This document shows, one piece after another, positions 25,431 to 34,604 of a stretch of DNA of 60,101 bases. The position numbers and the translations under genes were made by a program. The first letter of the stretch is position 1; each line of letters opens with the position of its first letter. This DNA comes from Chitinophagaceae bacterium (lineage in GTDB: Bacteria; Bacteroidota; Bacteroidia; Chitinophagales; Chitinophagaceae): positions 1 through 60,101 of the forward strand of contig CANCEU010000010.1 of assembly GCA_947375185.1 (NCBI GenBank), in the 5' to 3' direction. The notes beneath the pieces are model-generated. The model was not told the DNA's origin. It saw only the letters and a program-made list of their open reading frames with translations, and ran no database searches.

Positions 25431-27608
25431 CTACACTAATTTCTTTTTGAATAATCTAAGCGAATTTAATGCTAACACTACATCACTTAAACCCATGATT
25501 AATGCACCATAGGTTGGTCCCCAGGTGCCTAATAAACCAAGTGCTGCAACAGGAATAGCAATAATATTATAAGAAAAAGCCCAAGCTAAATTTTCTTTGA
25601 TTGTTTCATAAGTGCGACGGCCCAAACCTAATGACATGGGTAGATTTTTTAATCCTTGATTCATTAATATTACTTGTGCACTTTGAATGGCAATATGCGA
25701 CGCATTACTCAACGAAATGCCAACAGTTGCTTTTGCTAATGCCGGTGCATCATTGATGCCATCACCAACCATTGCGGTAGGGGCTATTGCAGTTAATGCT
25801 GCTAATTTTTCTAATTTATCGGCCGGGTTTTGCTCGCTGATAATTTCTTGAATGCCTAATATTTTTCCTACTGCCTCGCATTTTTCTTTTCGATCGCCGC
25901 TCAATAAAATTGTATGTATGCCTTGTAGATGTAAGGTTTCAATTACCTCTTTTGCCTCCGGTCTAATTTGGTCAGTAACATCTACCCATCCAATCAATAC
26001 ATTATTTTTTTGAATGTATATATTATGTCCATCTTCTGCCTTTTGATCTACCAAAGTTTTGAATGAACCAGCCCAGTATTGATTCCCTTCTTTGTCGGTA
26101 GCTTGAATTCCAAGCCCTTTTATTTCTTCAATTTTAGCCCAATTGGTAGCATTAGCTACTTTCCAACTACCGCTAATGCATTTTGCAATGGGGTGGTTGG
26201 AATACCTTTCTAAAGAGTAAACAAGCGCTTTAAAATCTTCATCCTTTATATTATTTTGTCCAGCTGAATGTTGTATGTCAATTATTTTAAAATTGGCAAT
26301 CTCGAAATGACCTGTTGTAAGGGTTCCGGTTTTATCAAATACAACTTGCTTAATGTCTTTAAATGTTTCTAAACTTTTTGCATTCTTAAATACAATACCG
26401 TTTCTCGCTCCACGCCCTAATCCTACTGCAATGGCAGCAGGTGTCGCTAATCCCATAGCACATGGGCAGGAGATGACTAATACAGCAATGGCTCTTAACA
26501 TGCTTTCTCCAAATCCAATGGGTGCTCCTGATGCGTTATGTGCAAAAAAGAAATTACCTAATAACGTAGCCAACGCAATACTTACAACTAAAGGGACAAA
26601 GATGGCTGAAATTTTATCTGCAAGTATTTGTACAGGTGGTTTTTCGCCTTGCGCCGCTTTCACCATTTTCAAAATATTAGCAAGTACAGTGTCATTTCCA
26701 ACTGCTGTGACATAAGCTTTTACAGATCCGTTTTCAATTGTACTTCCTCCTAATAAAATGTCGTTCATCTTTCTAAATACAGGAACGCTTTCGCCTGTAA
26801 CAATGGATTCGTTTACATTTGCTTCGCCCCATAGCACTTTGCAATCCATTGGTATGGTTTCGCCCGAATTGATTAATACTAAGTCGCCCACTTTTAAGGT
26901 ATCGCTCTCAACGCTAAATAAAATTTCTTTATGATTTTCATCAAACACAATCATATTGGCCATTACTTTTTGGGCTTTTACTAAATCCTTTAAAGCTCTT
27001 TGTGTTGACTCGATAGATGCGTCTTCGAGATAATTTCCAAAAAATACAAGTGTTAAAATAGTTGCAGTAGTTTCATAATAAGCAAACTCCATGCCACGGC
27101 CAATAATGGTTCCGTATAAACTATAACCAAATGAGGCAATGGCGCCAATACTCACTAATACGTTCATGTTAGGAATTCCATTCAATAAACTATGCCATGC
27201 GCTCTTACCAAAATAACCAATGCCTACCAAAAAAACAGGGATGGTTATTGCTAATTGAATAATTGGATTCATCAACATATGAATACCTGGAATTTTATTT
27301 ATACCAGGTAACATATGACTTACTAATGGAATGGTAAAAATCAAACAAAATATTGCACGATCTTTATTATTATCTAACCATTTCTTTTTGGGTGCAGCTT
27401 CCTCTTGTCCGCGTACTTTATATCCTAAATTGTGAATACCTTTTACTAATGTTTCTTTTTTAAGGTCGGTTGGCAAATCAAATTGAACTTCCCCTTCCAT
27501 AAAACTAACCTTAGGTTCTTTGATTCCTTGATTTTCTAAATATTTATGTATAGAGAGCGCACAGTTGGTGCAACTCATTCCGTCTACTTTTAATTGTATA
27601 TGTTCCAT
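25431..27608 (-). CDS. Copper-type P1B ATPase
   Basis: The 725-residue protein is a heavy-metal P-type ATPase. An N-terminal HMA domain carries GMSCTNC; TGES (271-274) is the actuator loop, CPC (381-383) the membrane metal site, DKTGT (Asp425) the phosphorylation site, and MVGDGINDAPAL the hinge. The YN pair in TM7 (FSYNIIAIP) fits Cu(I) transport; the last helix has MGLSD in place of the usual MxxSS. It exports Cu(I) or loads cuproproteins. A TACCTTTA box lies at 27652-27659. No copper regulator is adjacent. Confidence 0.92.
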   Translation of the reverse strand: MEHIQLKVDGMSCTNCALSIHKYLENQGIKEPKVSFMEGEVQFDLPTDLKKETLVKGIHNLGYKVRGQEEAAPKKKWLDNNKDRAIFCLIFTIPLVSHMLPGINKIPGIHMLMNPIIQLAITIPVFLVGIGYFGKSAWHSLLNGIPNMNVLVSIGAIASFGYSLYGTIIGRGMEFAYYETTATILTLVFFGNYLEDASIESTQRALKDLVKAQKVMANMIVFDENHKEILFSVESDTLKVGDLVLINSGETIPMDCKVLWGEANVNESIVTGESVPVFRKMNDILLGGSTIENGSVKAYVTAVGNDTVLANILKMVKAAQGEKPPVQILADKISAIFVPLVVSIALATLLGNFFFAHNASGAPIGFGESMLRAIAVLVISCPCAMGLATPAAIAVGLGRGARNGIVFKNAKSLETFKDIKQVVFDKTGTLTTGHFEIANFKIIDIQHSAGQNNIKDEDFKALVYSLERYSNHPIAKCISGSWKVANATNWAKIEEIKGLGIQATDKEGNQYWAGSFKTLVDQKAEDGHNIYIQKNNVLIGWVDVTDQIRPEAKEVIETLHLQGIHTILLSGDRKEKCEAVGKILGIQEIISEQNPADKLEKLAALTAIAPTAMVGDGINDAPALAKATVGISLSNASHIAIQSAQVILMNQGLKNLPMSLGLGRRTYETIKENLAWAFSYNIIAIPVAALGLLGTWGPTYGALIMGLSDVVLALNSLRLFKKKLV

Positions 27609-27651
27609 ATCGCTACATTTTCAAATGCTATAATTAAGGCTGTTTTCACAA

Positions 27652-27659
27652 TAAAGGTA
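27652..27659 (-). promoter_or_regulatory. Putative -7 box of the P-ATPase gene
   Basis: On the minus strand this reads TACCTTTA, one base from TAnnTTTG; the same octamer precedes the HD-hydrolase and clpP genes in this window. The leader would be about 37 bases. Confidence 0.35.
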
Positions 27660-27681
27660 CGACCCTTTTGAGATTTCTGAT

Positions 27682-27711
27682 TTTGGCTTTCTAATACTTG
27701 CTGTATCTTTG
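27682..27711 (+). promoter_or_regulatory. Putative tsaE promoter
   Basis: TTTG (27682-27685) and TATCTTTG (27704-27711) are spaced by 18 bases, matching the Bacteroidota -33/-7 pair. The start would fall near 27718, on the tsaE ATG (27716-27718), so the mRNA would be leaderless. Confidence 0.55.
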
Positions 27712-27715
27712 GAAA

Positions 27716-28126
27716 ATGGATATGATTTATACTTTGGACCAAATGGAAGCCGTTGCGGACAAATTGATAAAGCAATATGGTACAAAGCCAATTTGGGCTT
27801 TTTTTGCACCCATGGGAGCAGGTAAAACCACGTTAATCAGCCAAATATGCAAACAGCTTGGAGTTCAGGATGCGGTATCAAGTCCAACCTTTGCCATTAT
27901 GAATCAATATGAGGTGAATAACAAGACAATTTATCATATGGATTGGTATCGATTAGAAGATGAAGCAGAGGCCATTAGGACAGGTGTTGAAGCCGCATTG
28001 GATGATGCTGATTTGTGTTTTATTGAATGGCCCGAAAAAGCGCCCGGATTGTTAAATGAGCATACGATCAAATTAGAAATTGAAATTTTAGATCCAGAAC
28101 ATAGAAGGATTTTTATACCTTCATAA
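27716..28126 (+). CDS. tsaE: tRNA threonylcarbamoyladenosine biosynthesis ATPase TsaE
   Basis: TsaE is the ATPase that resets the TsaB-TsaD complex making t6A37 in ANN-decoding tRNAs. The 136-residue protein has the P-loop GAGKTT (34-39), the SSPTFAIMNQY segment and the IEWPEKAPGLL motif, all typical. I start at ATG 27716; a TTG at 27698 lies upstream of the promoter box. tsaB and tsaD are not in the window. The ald gene follows 11 bases after its stop. Confidence 0.95.
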   Translation: MDMIYTLDQMEAVADKLIKQYGTKPIWAFFAPMGAGKTTLISQICKQLGVQDAVSSPTFAIMNQYEVNNKTIYHMDWYRLEDEAEAIRTGVEAALDDADLCFIEWPEKAPGLLNEHTIKLEIEILDPEHRRIFIPS

Positions 28127-28137
28127 AAACAAGCATT

Positions 28138-29352
28138 ATGAGTGTCCTAAAGCCACAAATTCACAGTTCATTTTCCTATGAAACACAAGAGGAAGTGCTT
28201 GATATTCCACATCGTTCTAAGCCATTGTTAATAGGTATTCCAAAAGAAATTGCATTTCAGGAAAATAGAATTGGATTGATTCCAGATGCGGTTGGCGTTT
28301 TAGTTGCAAATGGGCATGAAGTAATGGTTGAATCTGGTGCAGGGGATGGAAGTAGGTATACCGATCATGATTATGCCGAAGCGGGTGCGCGTATTGTTTT
28401 TGAAAAAGAAGAAGTGTACAAATGTCCTATACTTGTAAAAACGGCACCTCCAGTTGAAGCAGATTTACCTTTTTTACAAATGCACCAAATAATAATTTCC
28501 CCATTGCATTTGACTGCATTAAAAAAAGAATTAGTTGAAAAATTAATGGCTAAAAAAATCACAGCTTTAGCAATTGAAAATATAAAAGATGAAAATCAAA
28601 ACTATCCTATTTTACGAAGCATGGGTGAAATTGCAGGAAGTGCTGTAATGTTAATTGCAGGACAATACCTGAGTAATTTTAATCAAGGCAAGGGTGTTTT
28701 ATTGGGAGGTATTAGTGGTGTTCCTCCAACCAAGGTAGTGATTATTGGTGCTGATATTATTGGAGAATTTGCTACAAGAAATGCTTTGGCTTTAGGTGCA
28801 AGCGTTAAAGTGTTTGATAATAATGTTTCCCGACTGCAAAGATTGCAAAATAATTTAGGACAAAGAGTTTGGACCAGTGTATTAGAGCCTAAAATATTAG
28901 CGAAGCAATTAAAAACTTGCGAGGTGGCGGTGGGGGCATTAAGAAATGAACTGGGAAGAGCGCCAATTGTTGTAACGGAAGAAATGGTTGCTGCAATGCG
29001 TCCTGGAAGTATCATAATTGATGTTGCTATTGATAGGGGTGGTTGTTTTGAAACCAGTGAATTAACAAATCACGAGCACCCAATTAAAATAAAGCACAAT
29101 GTTTTGCATTATGGAGTGCCAAATATTCCAAGCGGATTTGCGCGTACAGCAAGTCAAGCAATTAGCAACGTATTGATGCCATTACTCATTCAGGTAGGGG
29201 ATCAGGGAGGGCTAGAGGAAATAATATGGCAACAAGTGCATTTACGAGAGGGTATTTATTTATACAAGGGAGCACTTACTGACTTTTATATCAGTGAAAA
29301 ATTCCAACTTAAATTTACAGATTTGAACTTGTTGATTGCTAGTAGAAGCTAA
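28138..29352 (+). CDS. ald: Alanine dehydrogenase
   Basis: The 404-residue protein belongs to the alanine dehydrogenase/PNT family, which interconverts L-alanine and pyruvate with NAD and ammonia. Family landmarks are GIPKEIAFQENRIGLIP near the N-terminus, the MGEIAGSAVMLIAGQYL helix, the NAD fingerprint VVIIGADIIGEFATRNAL (around residue 200) and DVAIDRGGCFETS. It is about 30 residues longer than classical AlaDH because of an N-terminal extension. It appears cotranscribed with tsaE and converges on the ABC ATPase gene. PNT alpha is the alternative but its membrane part is absent. Confidence 0.9.
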   Translation: MSVLKPQIHSSFSYETQEEVLDIPHRSKPLLIGIPKEIAFQENRIGLIPDAVGVLVANGHEVMVESGAGDGSRYTDHDYAEAGARIVFEKEEVYKCPILVKTAPPVEADLPFLQMHQIIISPLHLTALKKELVEKLMAKKITALAIENIKDENQNYPILRSMGEIAGSAVMLIAGQYLSNFNQGKGVLLGGISGVPPTKVVIIGADIIGEFATRNALALGASVKVFDNNVSRLQRLQNNLGQRVWTSVLEPKILAKQLKTCEVAVGALRNELGRAPIVVTEEMVAAMRPGSIIIDVAIDRGGCFETSELTNHEHPIKIKHNVLHYGVPNIPSGFARTASQAISNVLMPLLIQVGDQGGLEEIIWQQVHLREGIYLYKGALTDFYISEKFQLKFTDLNLLIASRS

Positions 29353-29371
29353 GCCCATTCAGCATATTGGA

Positions 29372-29998
29372 TTAGCTATTATTCCCTGCTACTTTGTAAT
29401 CTAATAAATTAATATGCTGATTGCAAAATGCATATTCTTGTGTGTCATTGCTGCCAACTATTATTAGTTTATGCATTGCGTATGTGCTTATCATTTCCTG
29501 ATACAATGTATATCCTTCTTTGTCTAAATTACTGCAGGGCTCATCTAATAATAAAATAGTGGTGTCTGAAAATATAGCTAATGCTAATTTTAAGCGCTGC
29601 TTCATGCCACTACTAAAATACCTTATTTGTTTATTTGATGCTGCCTTTAATCCTACCATCTCAATCAATTGTTCATGAGAAAAATCTTTTCTTAATGGCT
29701 TAAATTTTTCGTGAAATTTAATTTGTTCAAGCGTTGTAAATTCTTCAATCAATTCCAAATAGGGTGCGGCCAAACTTATTTGTTTGTAAATAGAATTGGT
29801 ATCACTTTCGCCCCATTCAATTACTCCTTTCGATAAACTTGCATATCCAGCAATCACTTGTAAAAGTGTGCTTTTTCCCGAACCATTATTACCTATTAAA
29901 GCATAATGCTGCCCCATTTCAAAAGTATAATTCAGGTCTTTAAAAATCCAATCCTTATTGAATCTTTTCCCTGCGTTGTTGAGGCTAATTTGTATCAT
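29372..29998 (-). CDS. Lone ABC transporter ATP-binding protein
   Basis: The 208-residue ATPase has Walker A GNNGSGKST (36-44), signature FSSGMKQRLKLA and Walker B ILLLDEPCSNLD. It is shorter than typical ABC-2 ATPases and ends soon after the H-loop region, where a Ser stands in place of the usual His (IIVGSNDTQEYAF). No permease gene is adjacent. It is the last gene of the lpx operon, only 2 bases after lpxA. Its partner and substrate are unknown; a role in envelope lipid or heme-type export is possible but unproven. Confidence 0.88.
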   Translation of the reverse strand: MIQISLNNAGKRFNKDWIFKDLNYTFEMGQHYALIGNNGSGKSTLLQVIAGYASLSKGVIEWGESDTNSIYKQISLAAPYLELIEEFTTLEQIKFHEKFKPLRKDFSHEQLIEMVGLKAASNKQIRYFSSGMKQRLKLALAIFSDTTILLLDEPCSNLDKEGYTLYQEMISTYAMHKLIIVGSNDTQEYAFCNQHINLLDYKVAGNNS

Positions 29999-30000
29999 AA

Positions 30001-30798
30001 TTAATCTTCGTCTACTGCTCCTTTCCCAAACTTCTTAATAATGCCGCGACCACTATCTCTAATAAATGTTACAATTTCATCACGCTCATCTGTAGCAGGT
30101 AATTCTTCCTCAATAAATTCCAAGGCCTGTGAGGTATTCATCCCTTTATTGAATATGTAACGATAGATGTCTAAAATGTGATTGATTTTTTCTAAATCAA
30201 AACCTCTTCTTTTAAGGCCTACACTATTTACTCCACCATAGCTTAGTGGATTACGCACCGCTTTAATGTACGGCGGCACATCCTTGCTCACCAAACTTCC
30301 TCCAGCAATGTATGCGTGTTGCCCAATATTTACAAATTGATGTACTGCACTTACGCCAGCAATCCATGCATAGTCTCCTAGGGTAACATGGCCCGCGATT
30401 TGTACACTATTACTTAAAATACAATGGTTTCCAATTATACAATCGTGTGCAATGTGGCTGTATGCCATTATTAAACAGTTGTTTCCAACCTTAGTAATCC
30501 AACGATCGCTAGTTCCTCTATTGATTGTTACAAACTCTCTAATGGTAGTTTCATCTCCAATTTCAACTGATGTTTTTTCTCCATTAAATTTTAAATCTTG
30601 AGGATCAGCACCAATTACAGCACCAGGGAAAATGCGACAATTTTTTCCAATTTTGGTGCCATTCATAATGGTAACATTACTTCCAATCCAAGTGCCTTCA
30701 CCAATAACCACTTCACTGTGAATTACAGTAAATGGATCAATTTTAACGTTGTTCGCAATTTTTGCATTGGGGTCGATATAAGTAAATGGATGCGTCAT
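30001..30798 (-). CDS. lpxA: UDP-N-acetylglucosamine O-acyltransferase LpxA
   Basis: LpxA performs the first step of lipid A synthesis, placing a 3-hydroxyacyl chain on UDP-GlcNAc. The 265-residue protein has many left-handed beta-helix hexapeptides (for example IGSNVTIMNGTKIG), the catalytic His region WIAGVSAVHQFVNIG and the helical C-terminal domain with NHILDIYRYIFNKG. It lies 18 bases downstream of lpxC-fabZ, with which it forms an operon. Confidence 0.97.
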   Translation of the reverse strand: MTHPFTYIDPNAKIANNVKIDPFTVIHSEVVIGEGTWIGSNVTIMNGTKIGKNCRIFPGAVIGADPQDLKFNGEKTSVEIGDETTIREFVTINRGTSDRWITKVGNNCLIMAYSHIAHDCIIGNHCILSNSVQIAGHVTLGDYAWIAGVSAVHQFVNIGQHAYIAGGSLVSKDVPPYIKAVRNPLSYGGVNSVGLKRRGFDLEKINHILDIYRYIFNKGMNTSQALEFIEEELPATDERDEIVTFIRDSGRGIIKKFGKGAVDED

Positions 30799-30816
30799 AG
30801 TTTTTGTTTTAATTTT

Positions 30817-32226
30817 TTAATCGGCTCTTTTTACAACCTGCGCTACTAAGTCAGCTTCGGTTGCTACTTTGCCTCCTACATATACTGTCCCACGCATTTC
30901 GCAAATACCTCTGCGAATTGGAGCAGTTAATTCCATTTTCAATAACATGGTATCACCAGGTTTTACCATCTGCTTGAATTTGCAATTATCTATTTTTAAA
31001 AAATAAGTATCGTATTTGCCTTCGGGCATTGCATTAATACAAAGTATTCCACCAGTTTGTGCCAATGCTTCAATTTGTAGCACACCAGGCATTACGGGAT
31101 TTCCTGGGAAATGGCCGGGGAAAAACCATTCATTAAAAGTCACATTTTTCACACCAACAATAACTGTGTCTGTAAGTTCTGTGATTTTGTCTACAAATAA
31201 AAATGGATATCTGTGTGGTAATAATTTTTCAATTTGTTCTAAATTGAAAACGGGAGTTAATGCTGGATTATAAACGGGTACATCTTTAACGTGTTTGTTT
31301 TTTTTGATGTATTGTTTTATTTTTTTTGCGAACTCAACATTGCTGCTGTGTCCTGGTCTATTCGCAATGATTCGGGCTTTGATAGGGTAGCCAATTAAAG
31401 CAAGATCCCCCACAACATCAAGTAATTTATGACGTGCAGGCTCATTTGGAAATCTTAACTCTAAATTGTTTAAATAACCTTCGCTTTTAACTTCAATTTT
31501 TTCTCTTTTAAAAACTTTTGCAAGCCTTCCCATCTCCTCGTCGGTTACTGGTTTATCAACCACTACGATTGCATTATTAATATCACCTCCTTTTATCAAA
31601 TCATGTTTTAACAATGCCTCTAATTCATGTAAAAAACAAAAAGTTCGACAAGGAGATATTTCTGCTTTAAAATCTTTAATGCTTGTTAACGCAGCGTGTT
31701 GGGTGCCTAAAACGGGACTATTAAAATCTATTAAAGTAGTGATTTGATAATCTAAGGCAGGAAGAGCTACCATTTCAACTCTTTTGCCTTCATCATAGTG
31801 AAATATATTTTCATCAATACTATACCAAGCTTTTGCTGCGTCTTGCTCCAACACACCATTTGATTCAATTAATTCAATAAATGGCGCTGAGCTACCATCC
31901 ATAATTGGAATTTCAGGTCCGTTTACTTCAATCAATACATTGTCAACACCACTTCCAACTAAGGCGGCTAAAATATGTTCCACTGTACTTATTTTAGCAT
32001 CACCAACTTGTAATGTTGTTCCTCTACTAGTATCAGTTACTAAGTCGCAGTCGGCTTTTATAATTGGTTGATTAGGTAAGTCTACTCTTTGAAATTGAAT
32101 GCCAAATCCAGGGTTAGCCGGGTTTAATTTCATATCAACTAAGACGCCTGTGTGTAAGCCGGTACCGCTAATACTAATGCTATTTGCTAGGGTATGTTGT
32201 TTATCTGGATTAAAATGTTGATCCAT
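30817..32226 (-). CDS. lpxC-fabZ: Bifunctional LpxC deacetylase / FabZ dehydratase
   Basis: The 469-residue protein fuses two enzymes. Residues 1 to about 305 are LpxC, the zinc deacetylase and committed step of lipid A synthesis, with His84 (STVEHILAAL), His266 and Asp270 (RHKLLDVVGD), and His293. Residues about 325-469 are FabZ, 3-hydroxyacyl-ACP dehydratase of fatty-acid synthesis, with His338 (PHRYPFLFVD) and Glu386 (GVLQIEALAQ). The fusion is known from Bacteroidota. It puts two enzymes competing for the same 3-hydroxyacyl-ACP pool in one chain. The leader has competing hairpins. Confidence 0.97.
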   Translation of the reverse strand: MDQHFNPDKQHTLANSISISGTGLHTGVLVDMKLNPANPGFGIQFQRVDLPNQPIIKADCDLVTDTSRGTTLQVGDAKISTVEHILAALVGSGVDNVLIEVNGPEIPIMDGSSAPFIELIESNGVLEQDAAKAWYSIDENIFHYDEGKRVEMVALPALDYQITTLIDFNSPVLGTQHAALTSIKDFKAEISPCRTFCFLHELEALLKHDLIKGGDINNAIVVVDKPVTDEEMGRLAKVFKREKIEVKSEGYLNNLELRFPNEPARHKLLDVVGDLALIGYPIKARIIANRPGHSSNVEFAKKIKQYIKKNKHVKDVPVYNPALTPVFNLEQIEKLLPHRYPFLFVDKITELTDTVIVGVKNVTFNEWFFPGHFPGNPVMPGVLQIEALAQTGGILCINAMPEGKYDTYFLKIDNCKFKQMVKPGDTMLLKMELTAPIRRGICEMRGTVYVGGKVATEADLVAQVVKRAD

Positions 32227-32238
32227 AGTATGTTATTG

Positions 32239-32275
32239 TTTAAGCTTCGCTTAATTATAAGCGATGATTTTAAGC
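32239..32275 (-). promoter_or_regulatory. Alternative hairpins in the lpxC-fabZ leader
   Basis: The single GCTTAA (32249-32254) can pair with TTAAGC at 32240-32245, with TAAGCG around 32258-32263 (7-bp stem TCGCTTA/TAAGCGA with an ATTA loop), or with TTAAGC at 32270-32275. The folds exclude one another and lie 13 to 49 bases upstream of the start codon. Regulatory meaning is inferred. Confidence 0.4.
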
Positions 32276-32289
32276 AAAATTAGGCTGAT

Positions 32290-33336
32290 TTAACCTTTTT
32301 GTGTCAGTTGTGCGACTAATATTTCCAATTCTTTAACCCTTTTTTCAAGGTTTGGTAGATTTTTCATGTGTACTTGGGCCCTCAATGAGGCATTATGTTC
32401 GCCTGCAGGGTTCCCCGTAAGTGTTAAATTTGGCTCTTTAAAGCTTTTTGTAATGCCACTTTTTGCAGCAATTTTAATCCCATCTGCGACTATTAAATGA
32501 CCAGCAATGCCTACTTGTCCACCAATCATTGCATTTTGACCAATTTTTGTACTTCCACTAATACCTGTTTGGGCAGCAATTACGGTATTTTCCCCCACTT
32601 CGGCATTATGTGCTACTTGAATGAGGTTATCAAGTTTAACGCCTTTTCGGATAATAGTAGATCCGATAGTTGCACGATCAATAGTAGTGTTGGATCCAAT
32701 CTCAACATTATCTTCAATAACAACATTGCCTAACTGTGGAACTTTTTGAAAACTACCATCGGCTTTTGGAGCGAACCCAAAGCCATCACTTCCAATGATA
32801 GCACCTGAGTGTATAGTAATGTTATTTCCTAAAACACAATCAGCATAAATGATAACACCGGGATGTAAAATTACATTGTCACCAATTTTTACATTTTCAC
32901 CAACTACTACGTTTGGAAAAACTTTCACATTATTTCCAAACTGAACATTGTCGCCAATATGTGCAAATGCTGCAATAAAATGATTTTCACCAAGTGTAGC
33001 AGAAGTTGATATGTAGGAAGGGGTTTGAATGCCAGTTAAGTTTTGAGTTTTTATTTCTTGATACTTTGTAAGTAAGGTAGCAAAAGCAGCATAAGCATCA
33101 GGTACTCTAAGTAGTGTGGCTGCAATTGCTTTTTTTAGTACCAAACTTTCATTAACGATGATAATACTCGCATTAGTGGTATATAAAAACTCTTCATATT
33201 TAGGATTGGCTAAAAAAGAAATTTCACCATGCTTAGCCTCTTCAATTTTACCAAATTGAGTTACGGCAACAGATGCATCACCTTCAACTTTACCTTGAAT
33301 CATCATCGCAATCTGTTGAGCACTAAATTGTAACAT
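32290..33336 (-). CDS. lpxD: UDP-3-O-(3-hydroxyacyl)glucosamine N-acyltransferase LpxD
   Basis: LpxD adds the second hydroxyacyl chain in lipid A synthesis. The 348-residue protein has the N-terminal LpxD uridine-binding domain (about 1-105), a long hexapeptide beta-helix (about 110-310, for example VGENVKIGDNVILHPG), the catalytic His in LIQVAHNAEVGENT, and a C-terminal helix starting NLPNLEKRVKELEILVAQL that forms a short coiled coil. It is the second gene of the operon, 22 bases after the HD gene and 63 before lpxC-fabZ. Confidence 0.96.
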   Translation of the reverse strand: MLQFSAQQIAMMIQGKVEGDASVAVTQFGKIEEAKHGEISFLANPKYEEFLYTTNASIIIVNESLVLKKAIAATLLRVPDAYAAFATLLTKYQEIKTQNLTGIQTPSYISTSATLGENHFIAAFAHIGDNVQFGNNVKVFPNVVVGENVKIGDNVILHPGVIIYADCVLGNNITIHSGAIIGSDGFGFAPKADGSFQKVPQLGNVVIEDNVEIGSNTTIDRATIGSTIIRKGVKLDNLIQVAHNAEVGENTVIAAQTGISGSTKIGQNAMIGGQVGIAGHLIVADGIKIAAKSGITKSFKEPNLTLTGNPAGEHNASLRAQVHMKNLPNLEKRVKELEILVAQLTQKG

Positions 33337-33358
33337 TCGTTAATTTTTGAATGGGGGG

Positions 33359-34588
33359 TTAATCGTTAAGTGAGCAAATGTAAAATTTTTTCACGGGGGT
33401 AGAAAGACTTTCAACAATTATTGCGTTTTGAATGGCCGAAATATTGGCTATTTCCCCTGATTTTAGCAAAATTTTAATTGTTTCATTGTCATTCTTGTAG
33501 AGCGTATTGGAAACAGTGCCTTTAAAGCATAAAAAATCGAGGTCCACATCATTAAAATTATGAGTAGATTTTGTCTTATTTCTTGCTGCTTCCCATGTTA
33601 AATCATTGATAGGTTCGGATTGAATTTGACACTTAAAGCAATTTCTATTTAAAAGCCCTTTACACAAAGTGGCTAAAATTGGGTCAGCATTATTTTGCCA
33701 TTGCTTAATGGCGTAAAGAATATCTGTGTCATCTAAATTGCAATATGTAAATAAGTCCAAACTGCTCAGTTGTATGTTTGGGTTGTTTAAAAAATAATCA
33801 AGTAGCCCACCTGTTTTTACTGAAGTATTTTTTTGTTCAAATAATAATTGAGCACGTTCAATAATCTTAACCAACATATTTTCACTTGCGACTACTGTTT
33901 TGTGTCGGTAAACTTGCCAATACATTAATCTTCGAGATAATAAAAATTTCTCTACACTATTAATTCCTTTTTCCTCAACAACTAATTCATTTTCTCGAAC
34001 CGTTAACATTTTCAATATTCTTTCATAACCAACAACACCTTCGCTAACACCGGTAAAAAAGCTGTCTCTTGATAGATAATCTAATCTATCAACATCTAAT
34101 TGACCACTTATTAATTGGTGTAAGAATTTCTTAGGATATTGATTGGTAAATATTTTTATAGCAAGTGTTAATTGGTCTTTTAGTTTTGGATTAGCTGTTT
34201 CATTTAAAGCGTGCATAATTGCTAAGGAAATATCCTCATGGCTGACACCTTTCAATAGTACTTTTTCTAAAGCATGTGAATAAGGGCCATGTCCAATATC
34301 ATGTAATAAAATTGCTGCCTTTGCTGCGATTGCTTCCTCATCAGTAATTTCAATCCCTTTATCTTTTAGTTCAGTTATCGCTATACACATTAAATGATAT
34401 GCACCCAGAGAATGATGTAAGCGGGTATGTACTGCACCTGGATATACCAATTGCGCCAAAGCCATTTGTTGAATTCTCCTTAATCTTTGGTAAAAAGGAT
34501 GATTGATAATTTCAAAAATGAGCGGATCGTTGATGGTAATAAAACCATGAACAGGGTCATTTATTATTTTTCGATGTGTAAAAGCCAT
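33359..34588 (-). CDS. HD-domain phosphohydrolase
   Basis: The 409-residue protein has an HD domain: NDPVHGFITINDPL at the start, His58/His59 in THLHHSLGAYHL-like context (TRLHHSLGAYHL), and the His96-Asp97 pair in LLHDIGHGPYSHALE. It resembles the SAMHD1/dGTPase-like family of metal phosphohydrolases common in Bacteroidota. The C-terminal half (about 220-409) has no motif I recognise. It is the first gene of the lpx operon. Substrate unknown; deoxynucleotides are the likeliest. Confidence 0.88.
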   Translation of the reverse strand: MAFTHRKIINDPVHGFITINDPLIFEIINHPFYQRLRRIQQMALAQLVYPGAVHTRLHHSLGAYHLMCIAITELKDKGIEITDEEAIAAKAAILLHDIGHGPYSHALEKVLLKGVSHEDISLAIMHALNETANPKLKDQLTLAIKIFTNQYPKKFLHQLISGQLDVDRLDYLSRDSFFTGVSEGVVGYERILKMLTVRENELVVEEKGINSVEKFLLSRRLMYWQVYRHKTVVASENMLVKIIERAQLLFEQKNTSVKTGGLLDYFLNNPNIQLSSLDLFTYCNLDDTDILYAIKQWQNNADPILATLCKGLLNRNCFKCQIQSEPINDLTWEAARNKTKSTHNFNDVDLDFLCFKGTVSNTLYKNDNETIKILLKSGEIANISAIQNAIIVESLSTPVKKFYICSLND

Positions 34589-34604
34589 ATAAAATGAGTG
34601 TGGG

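Noticed and set aside
26353..26715. A 120-codon frame opposite the copper ATPase gene.
   Set aside because: Antisense to the DKTGT and CPC region, so its length is explained by constraint on the real gene.
28683..29015. A 110-codon frame opposite ald.
   Set aside because: Antisense to the NAD-binding region; composition is unlike a folded protein.
29360..29419. CAGCATATT and AATATGCTG, an inverted repeat near the ends of ald and the ABC ATPase gene.
   Set aside because: The loop of about 42 bases, the lack of a T-run and its position inside coding sequence make it a poor terminator.
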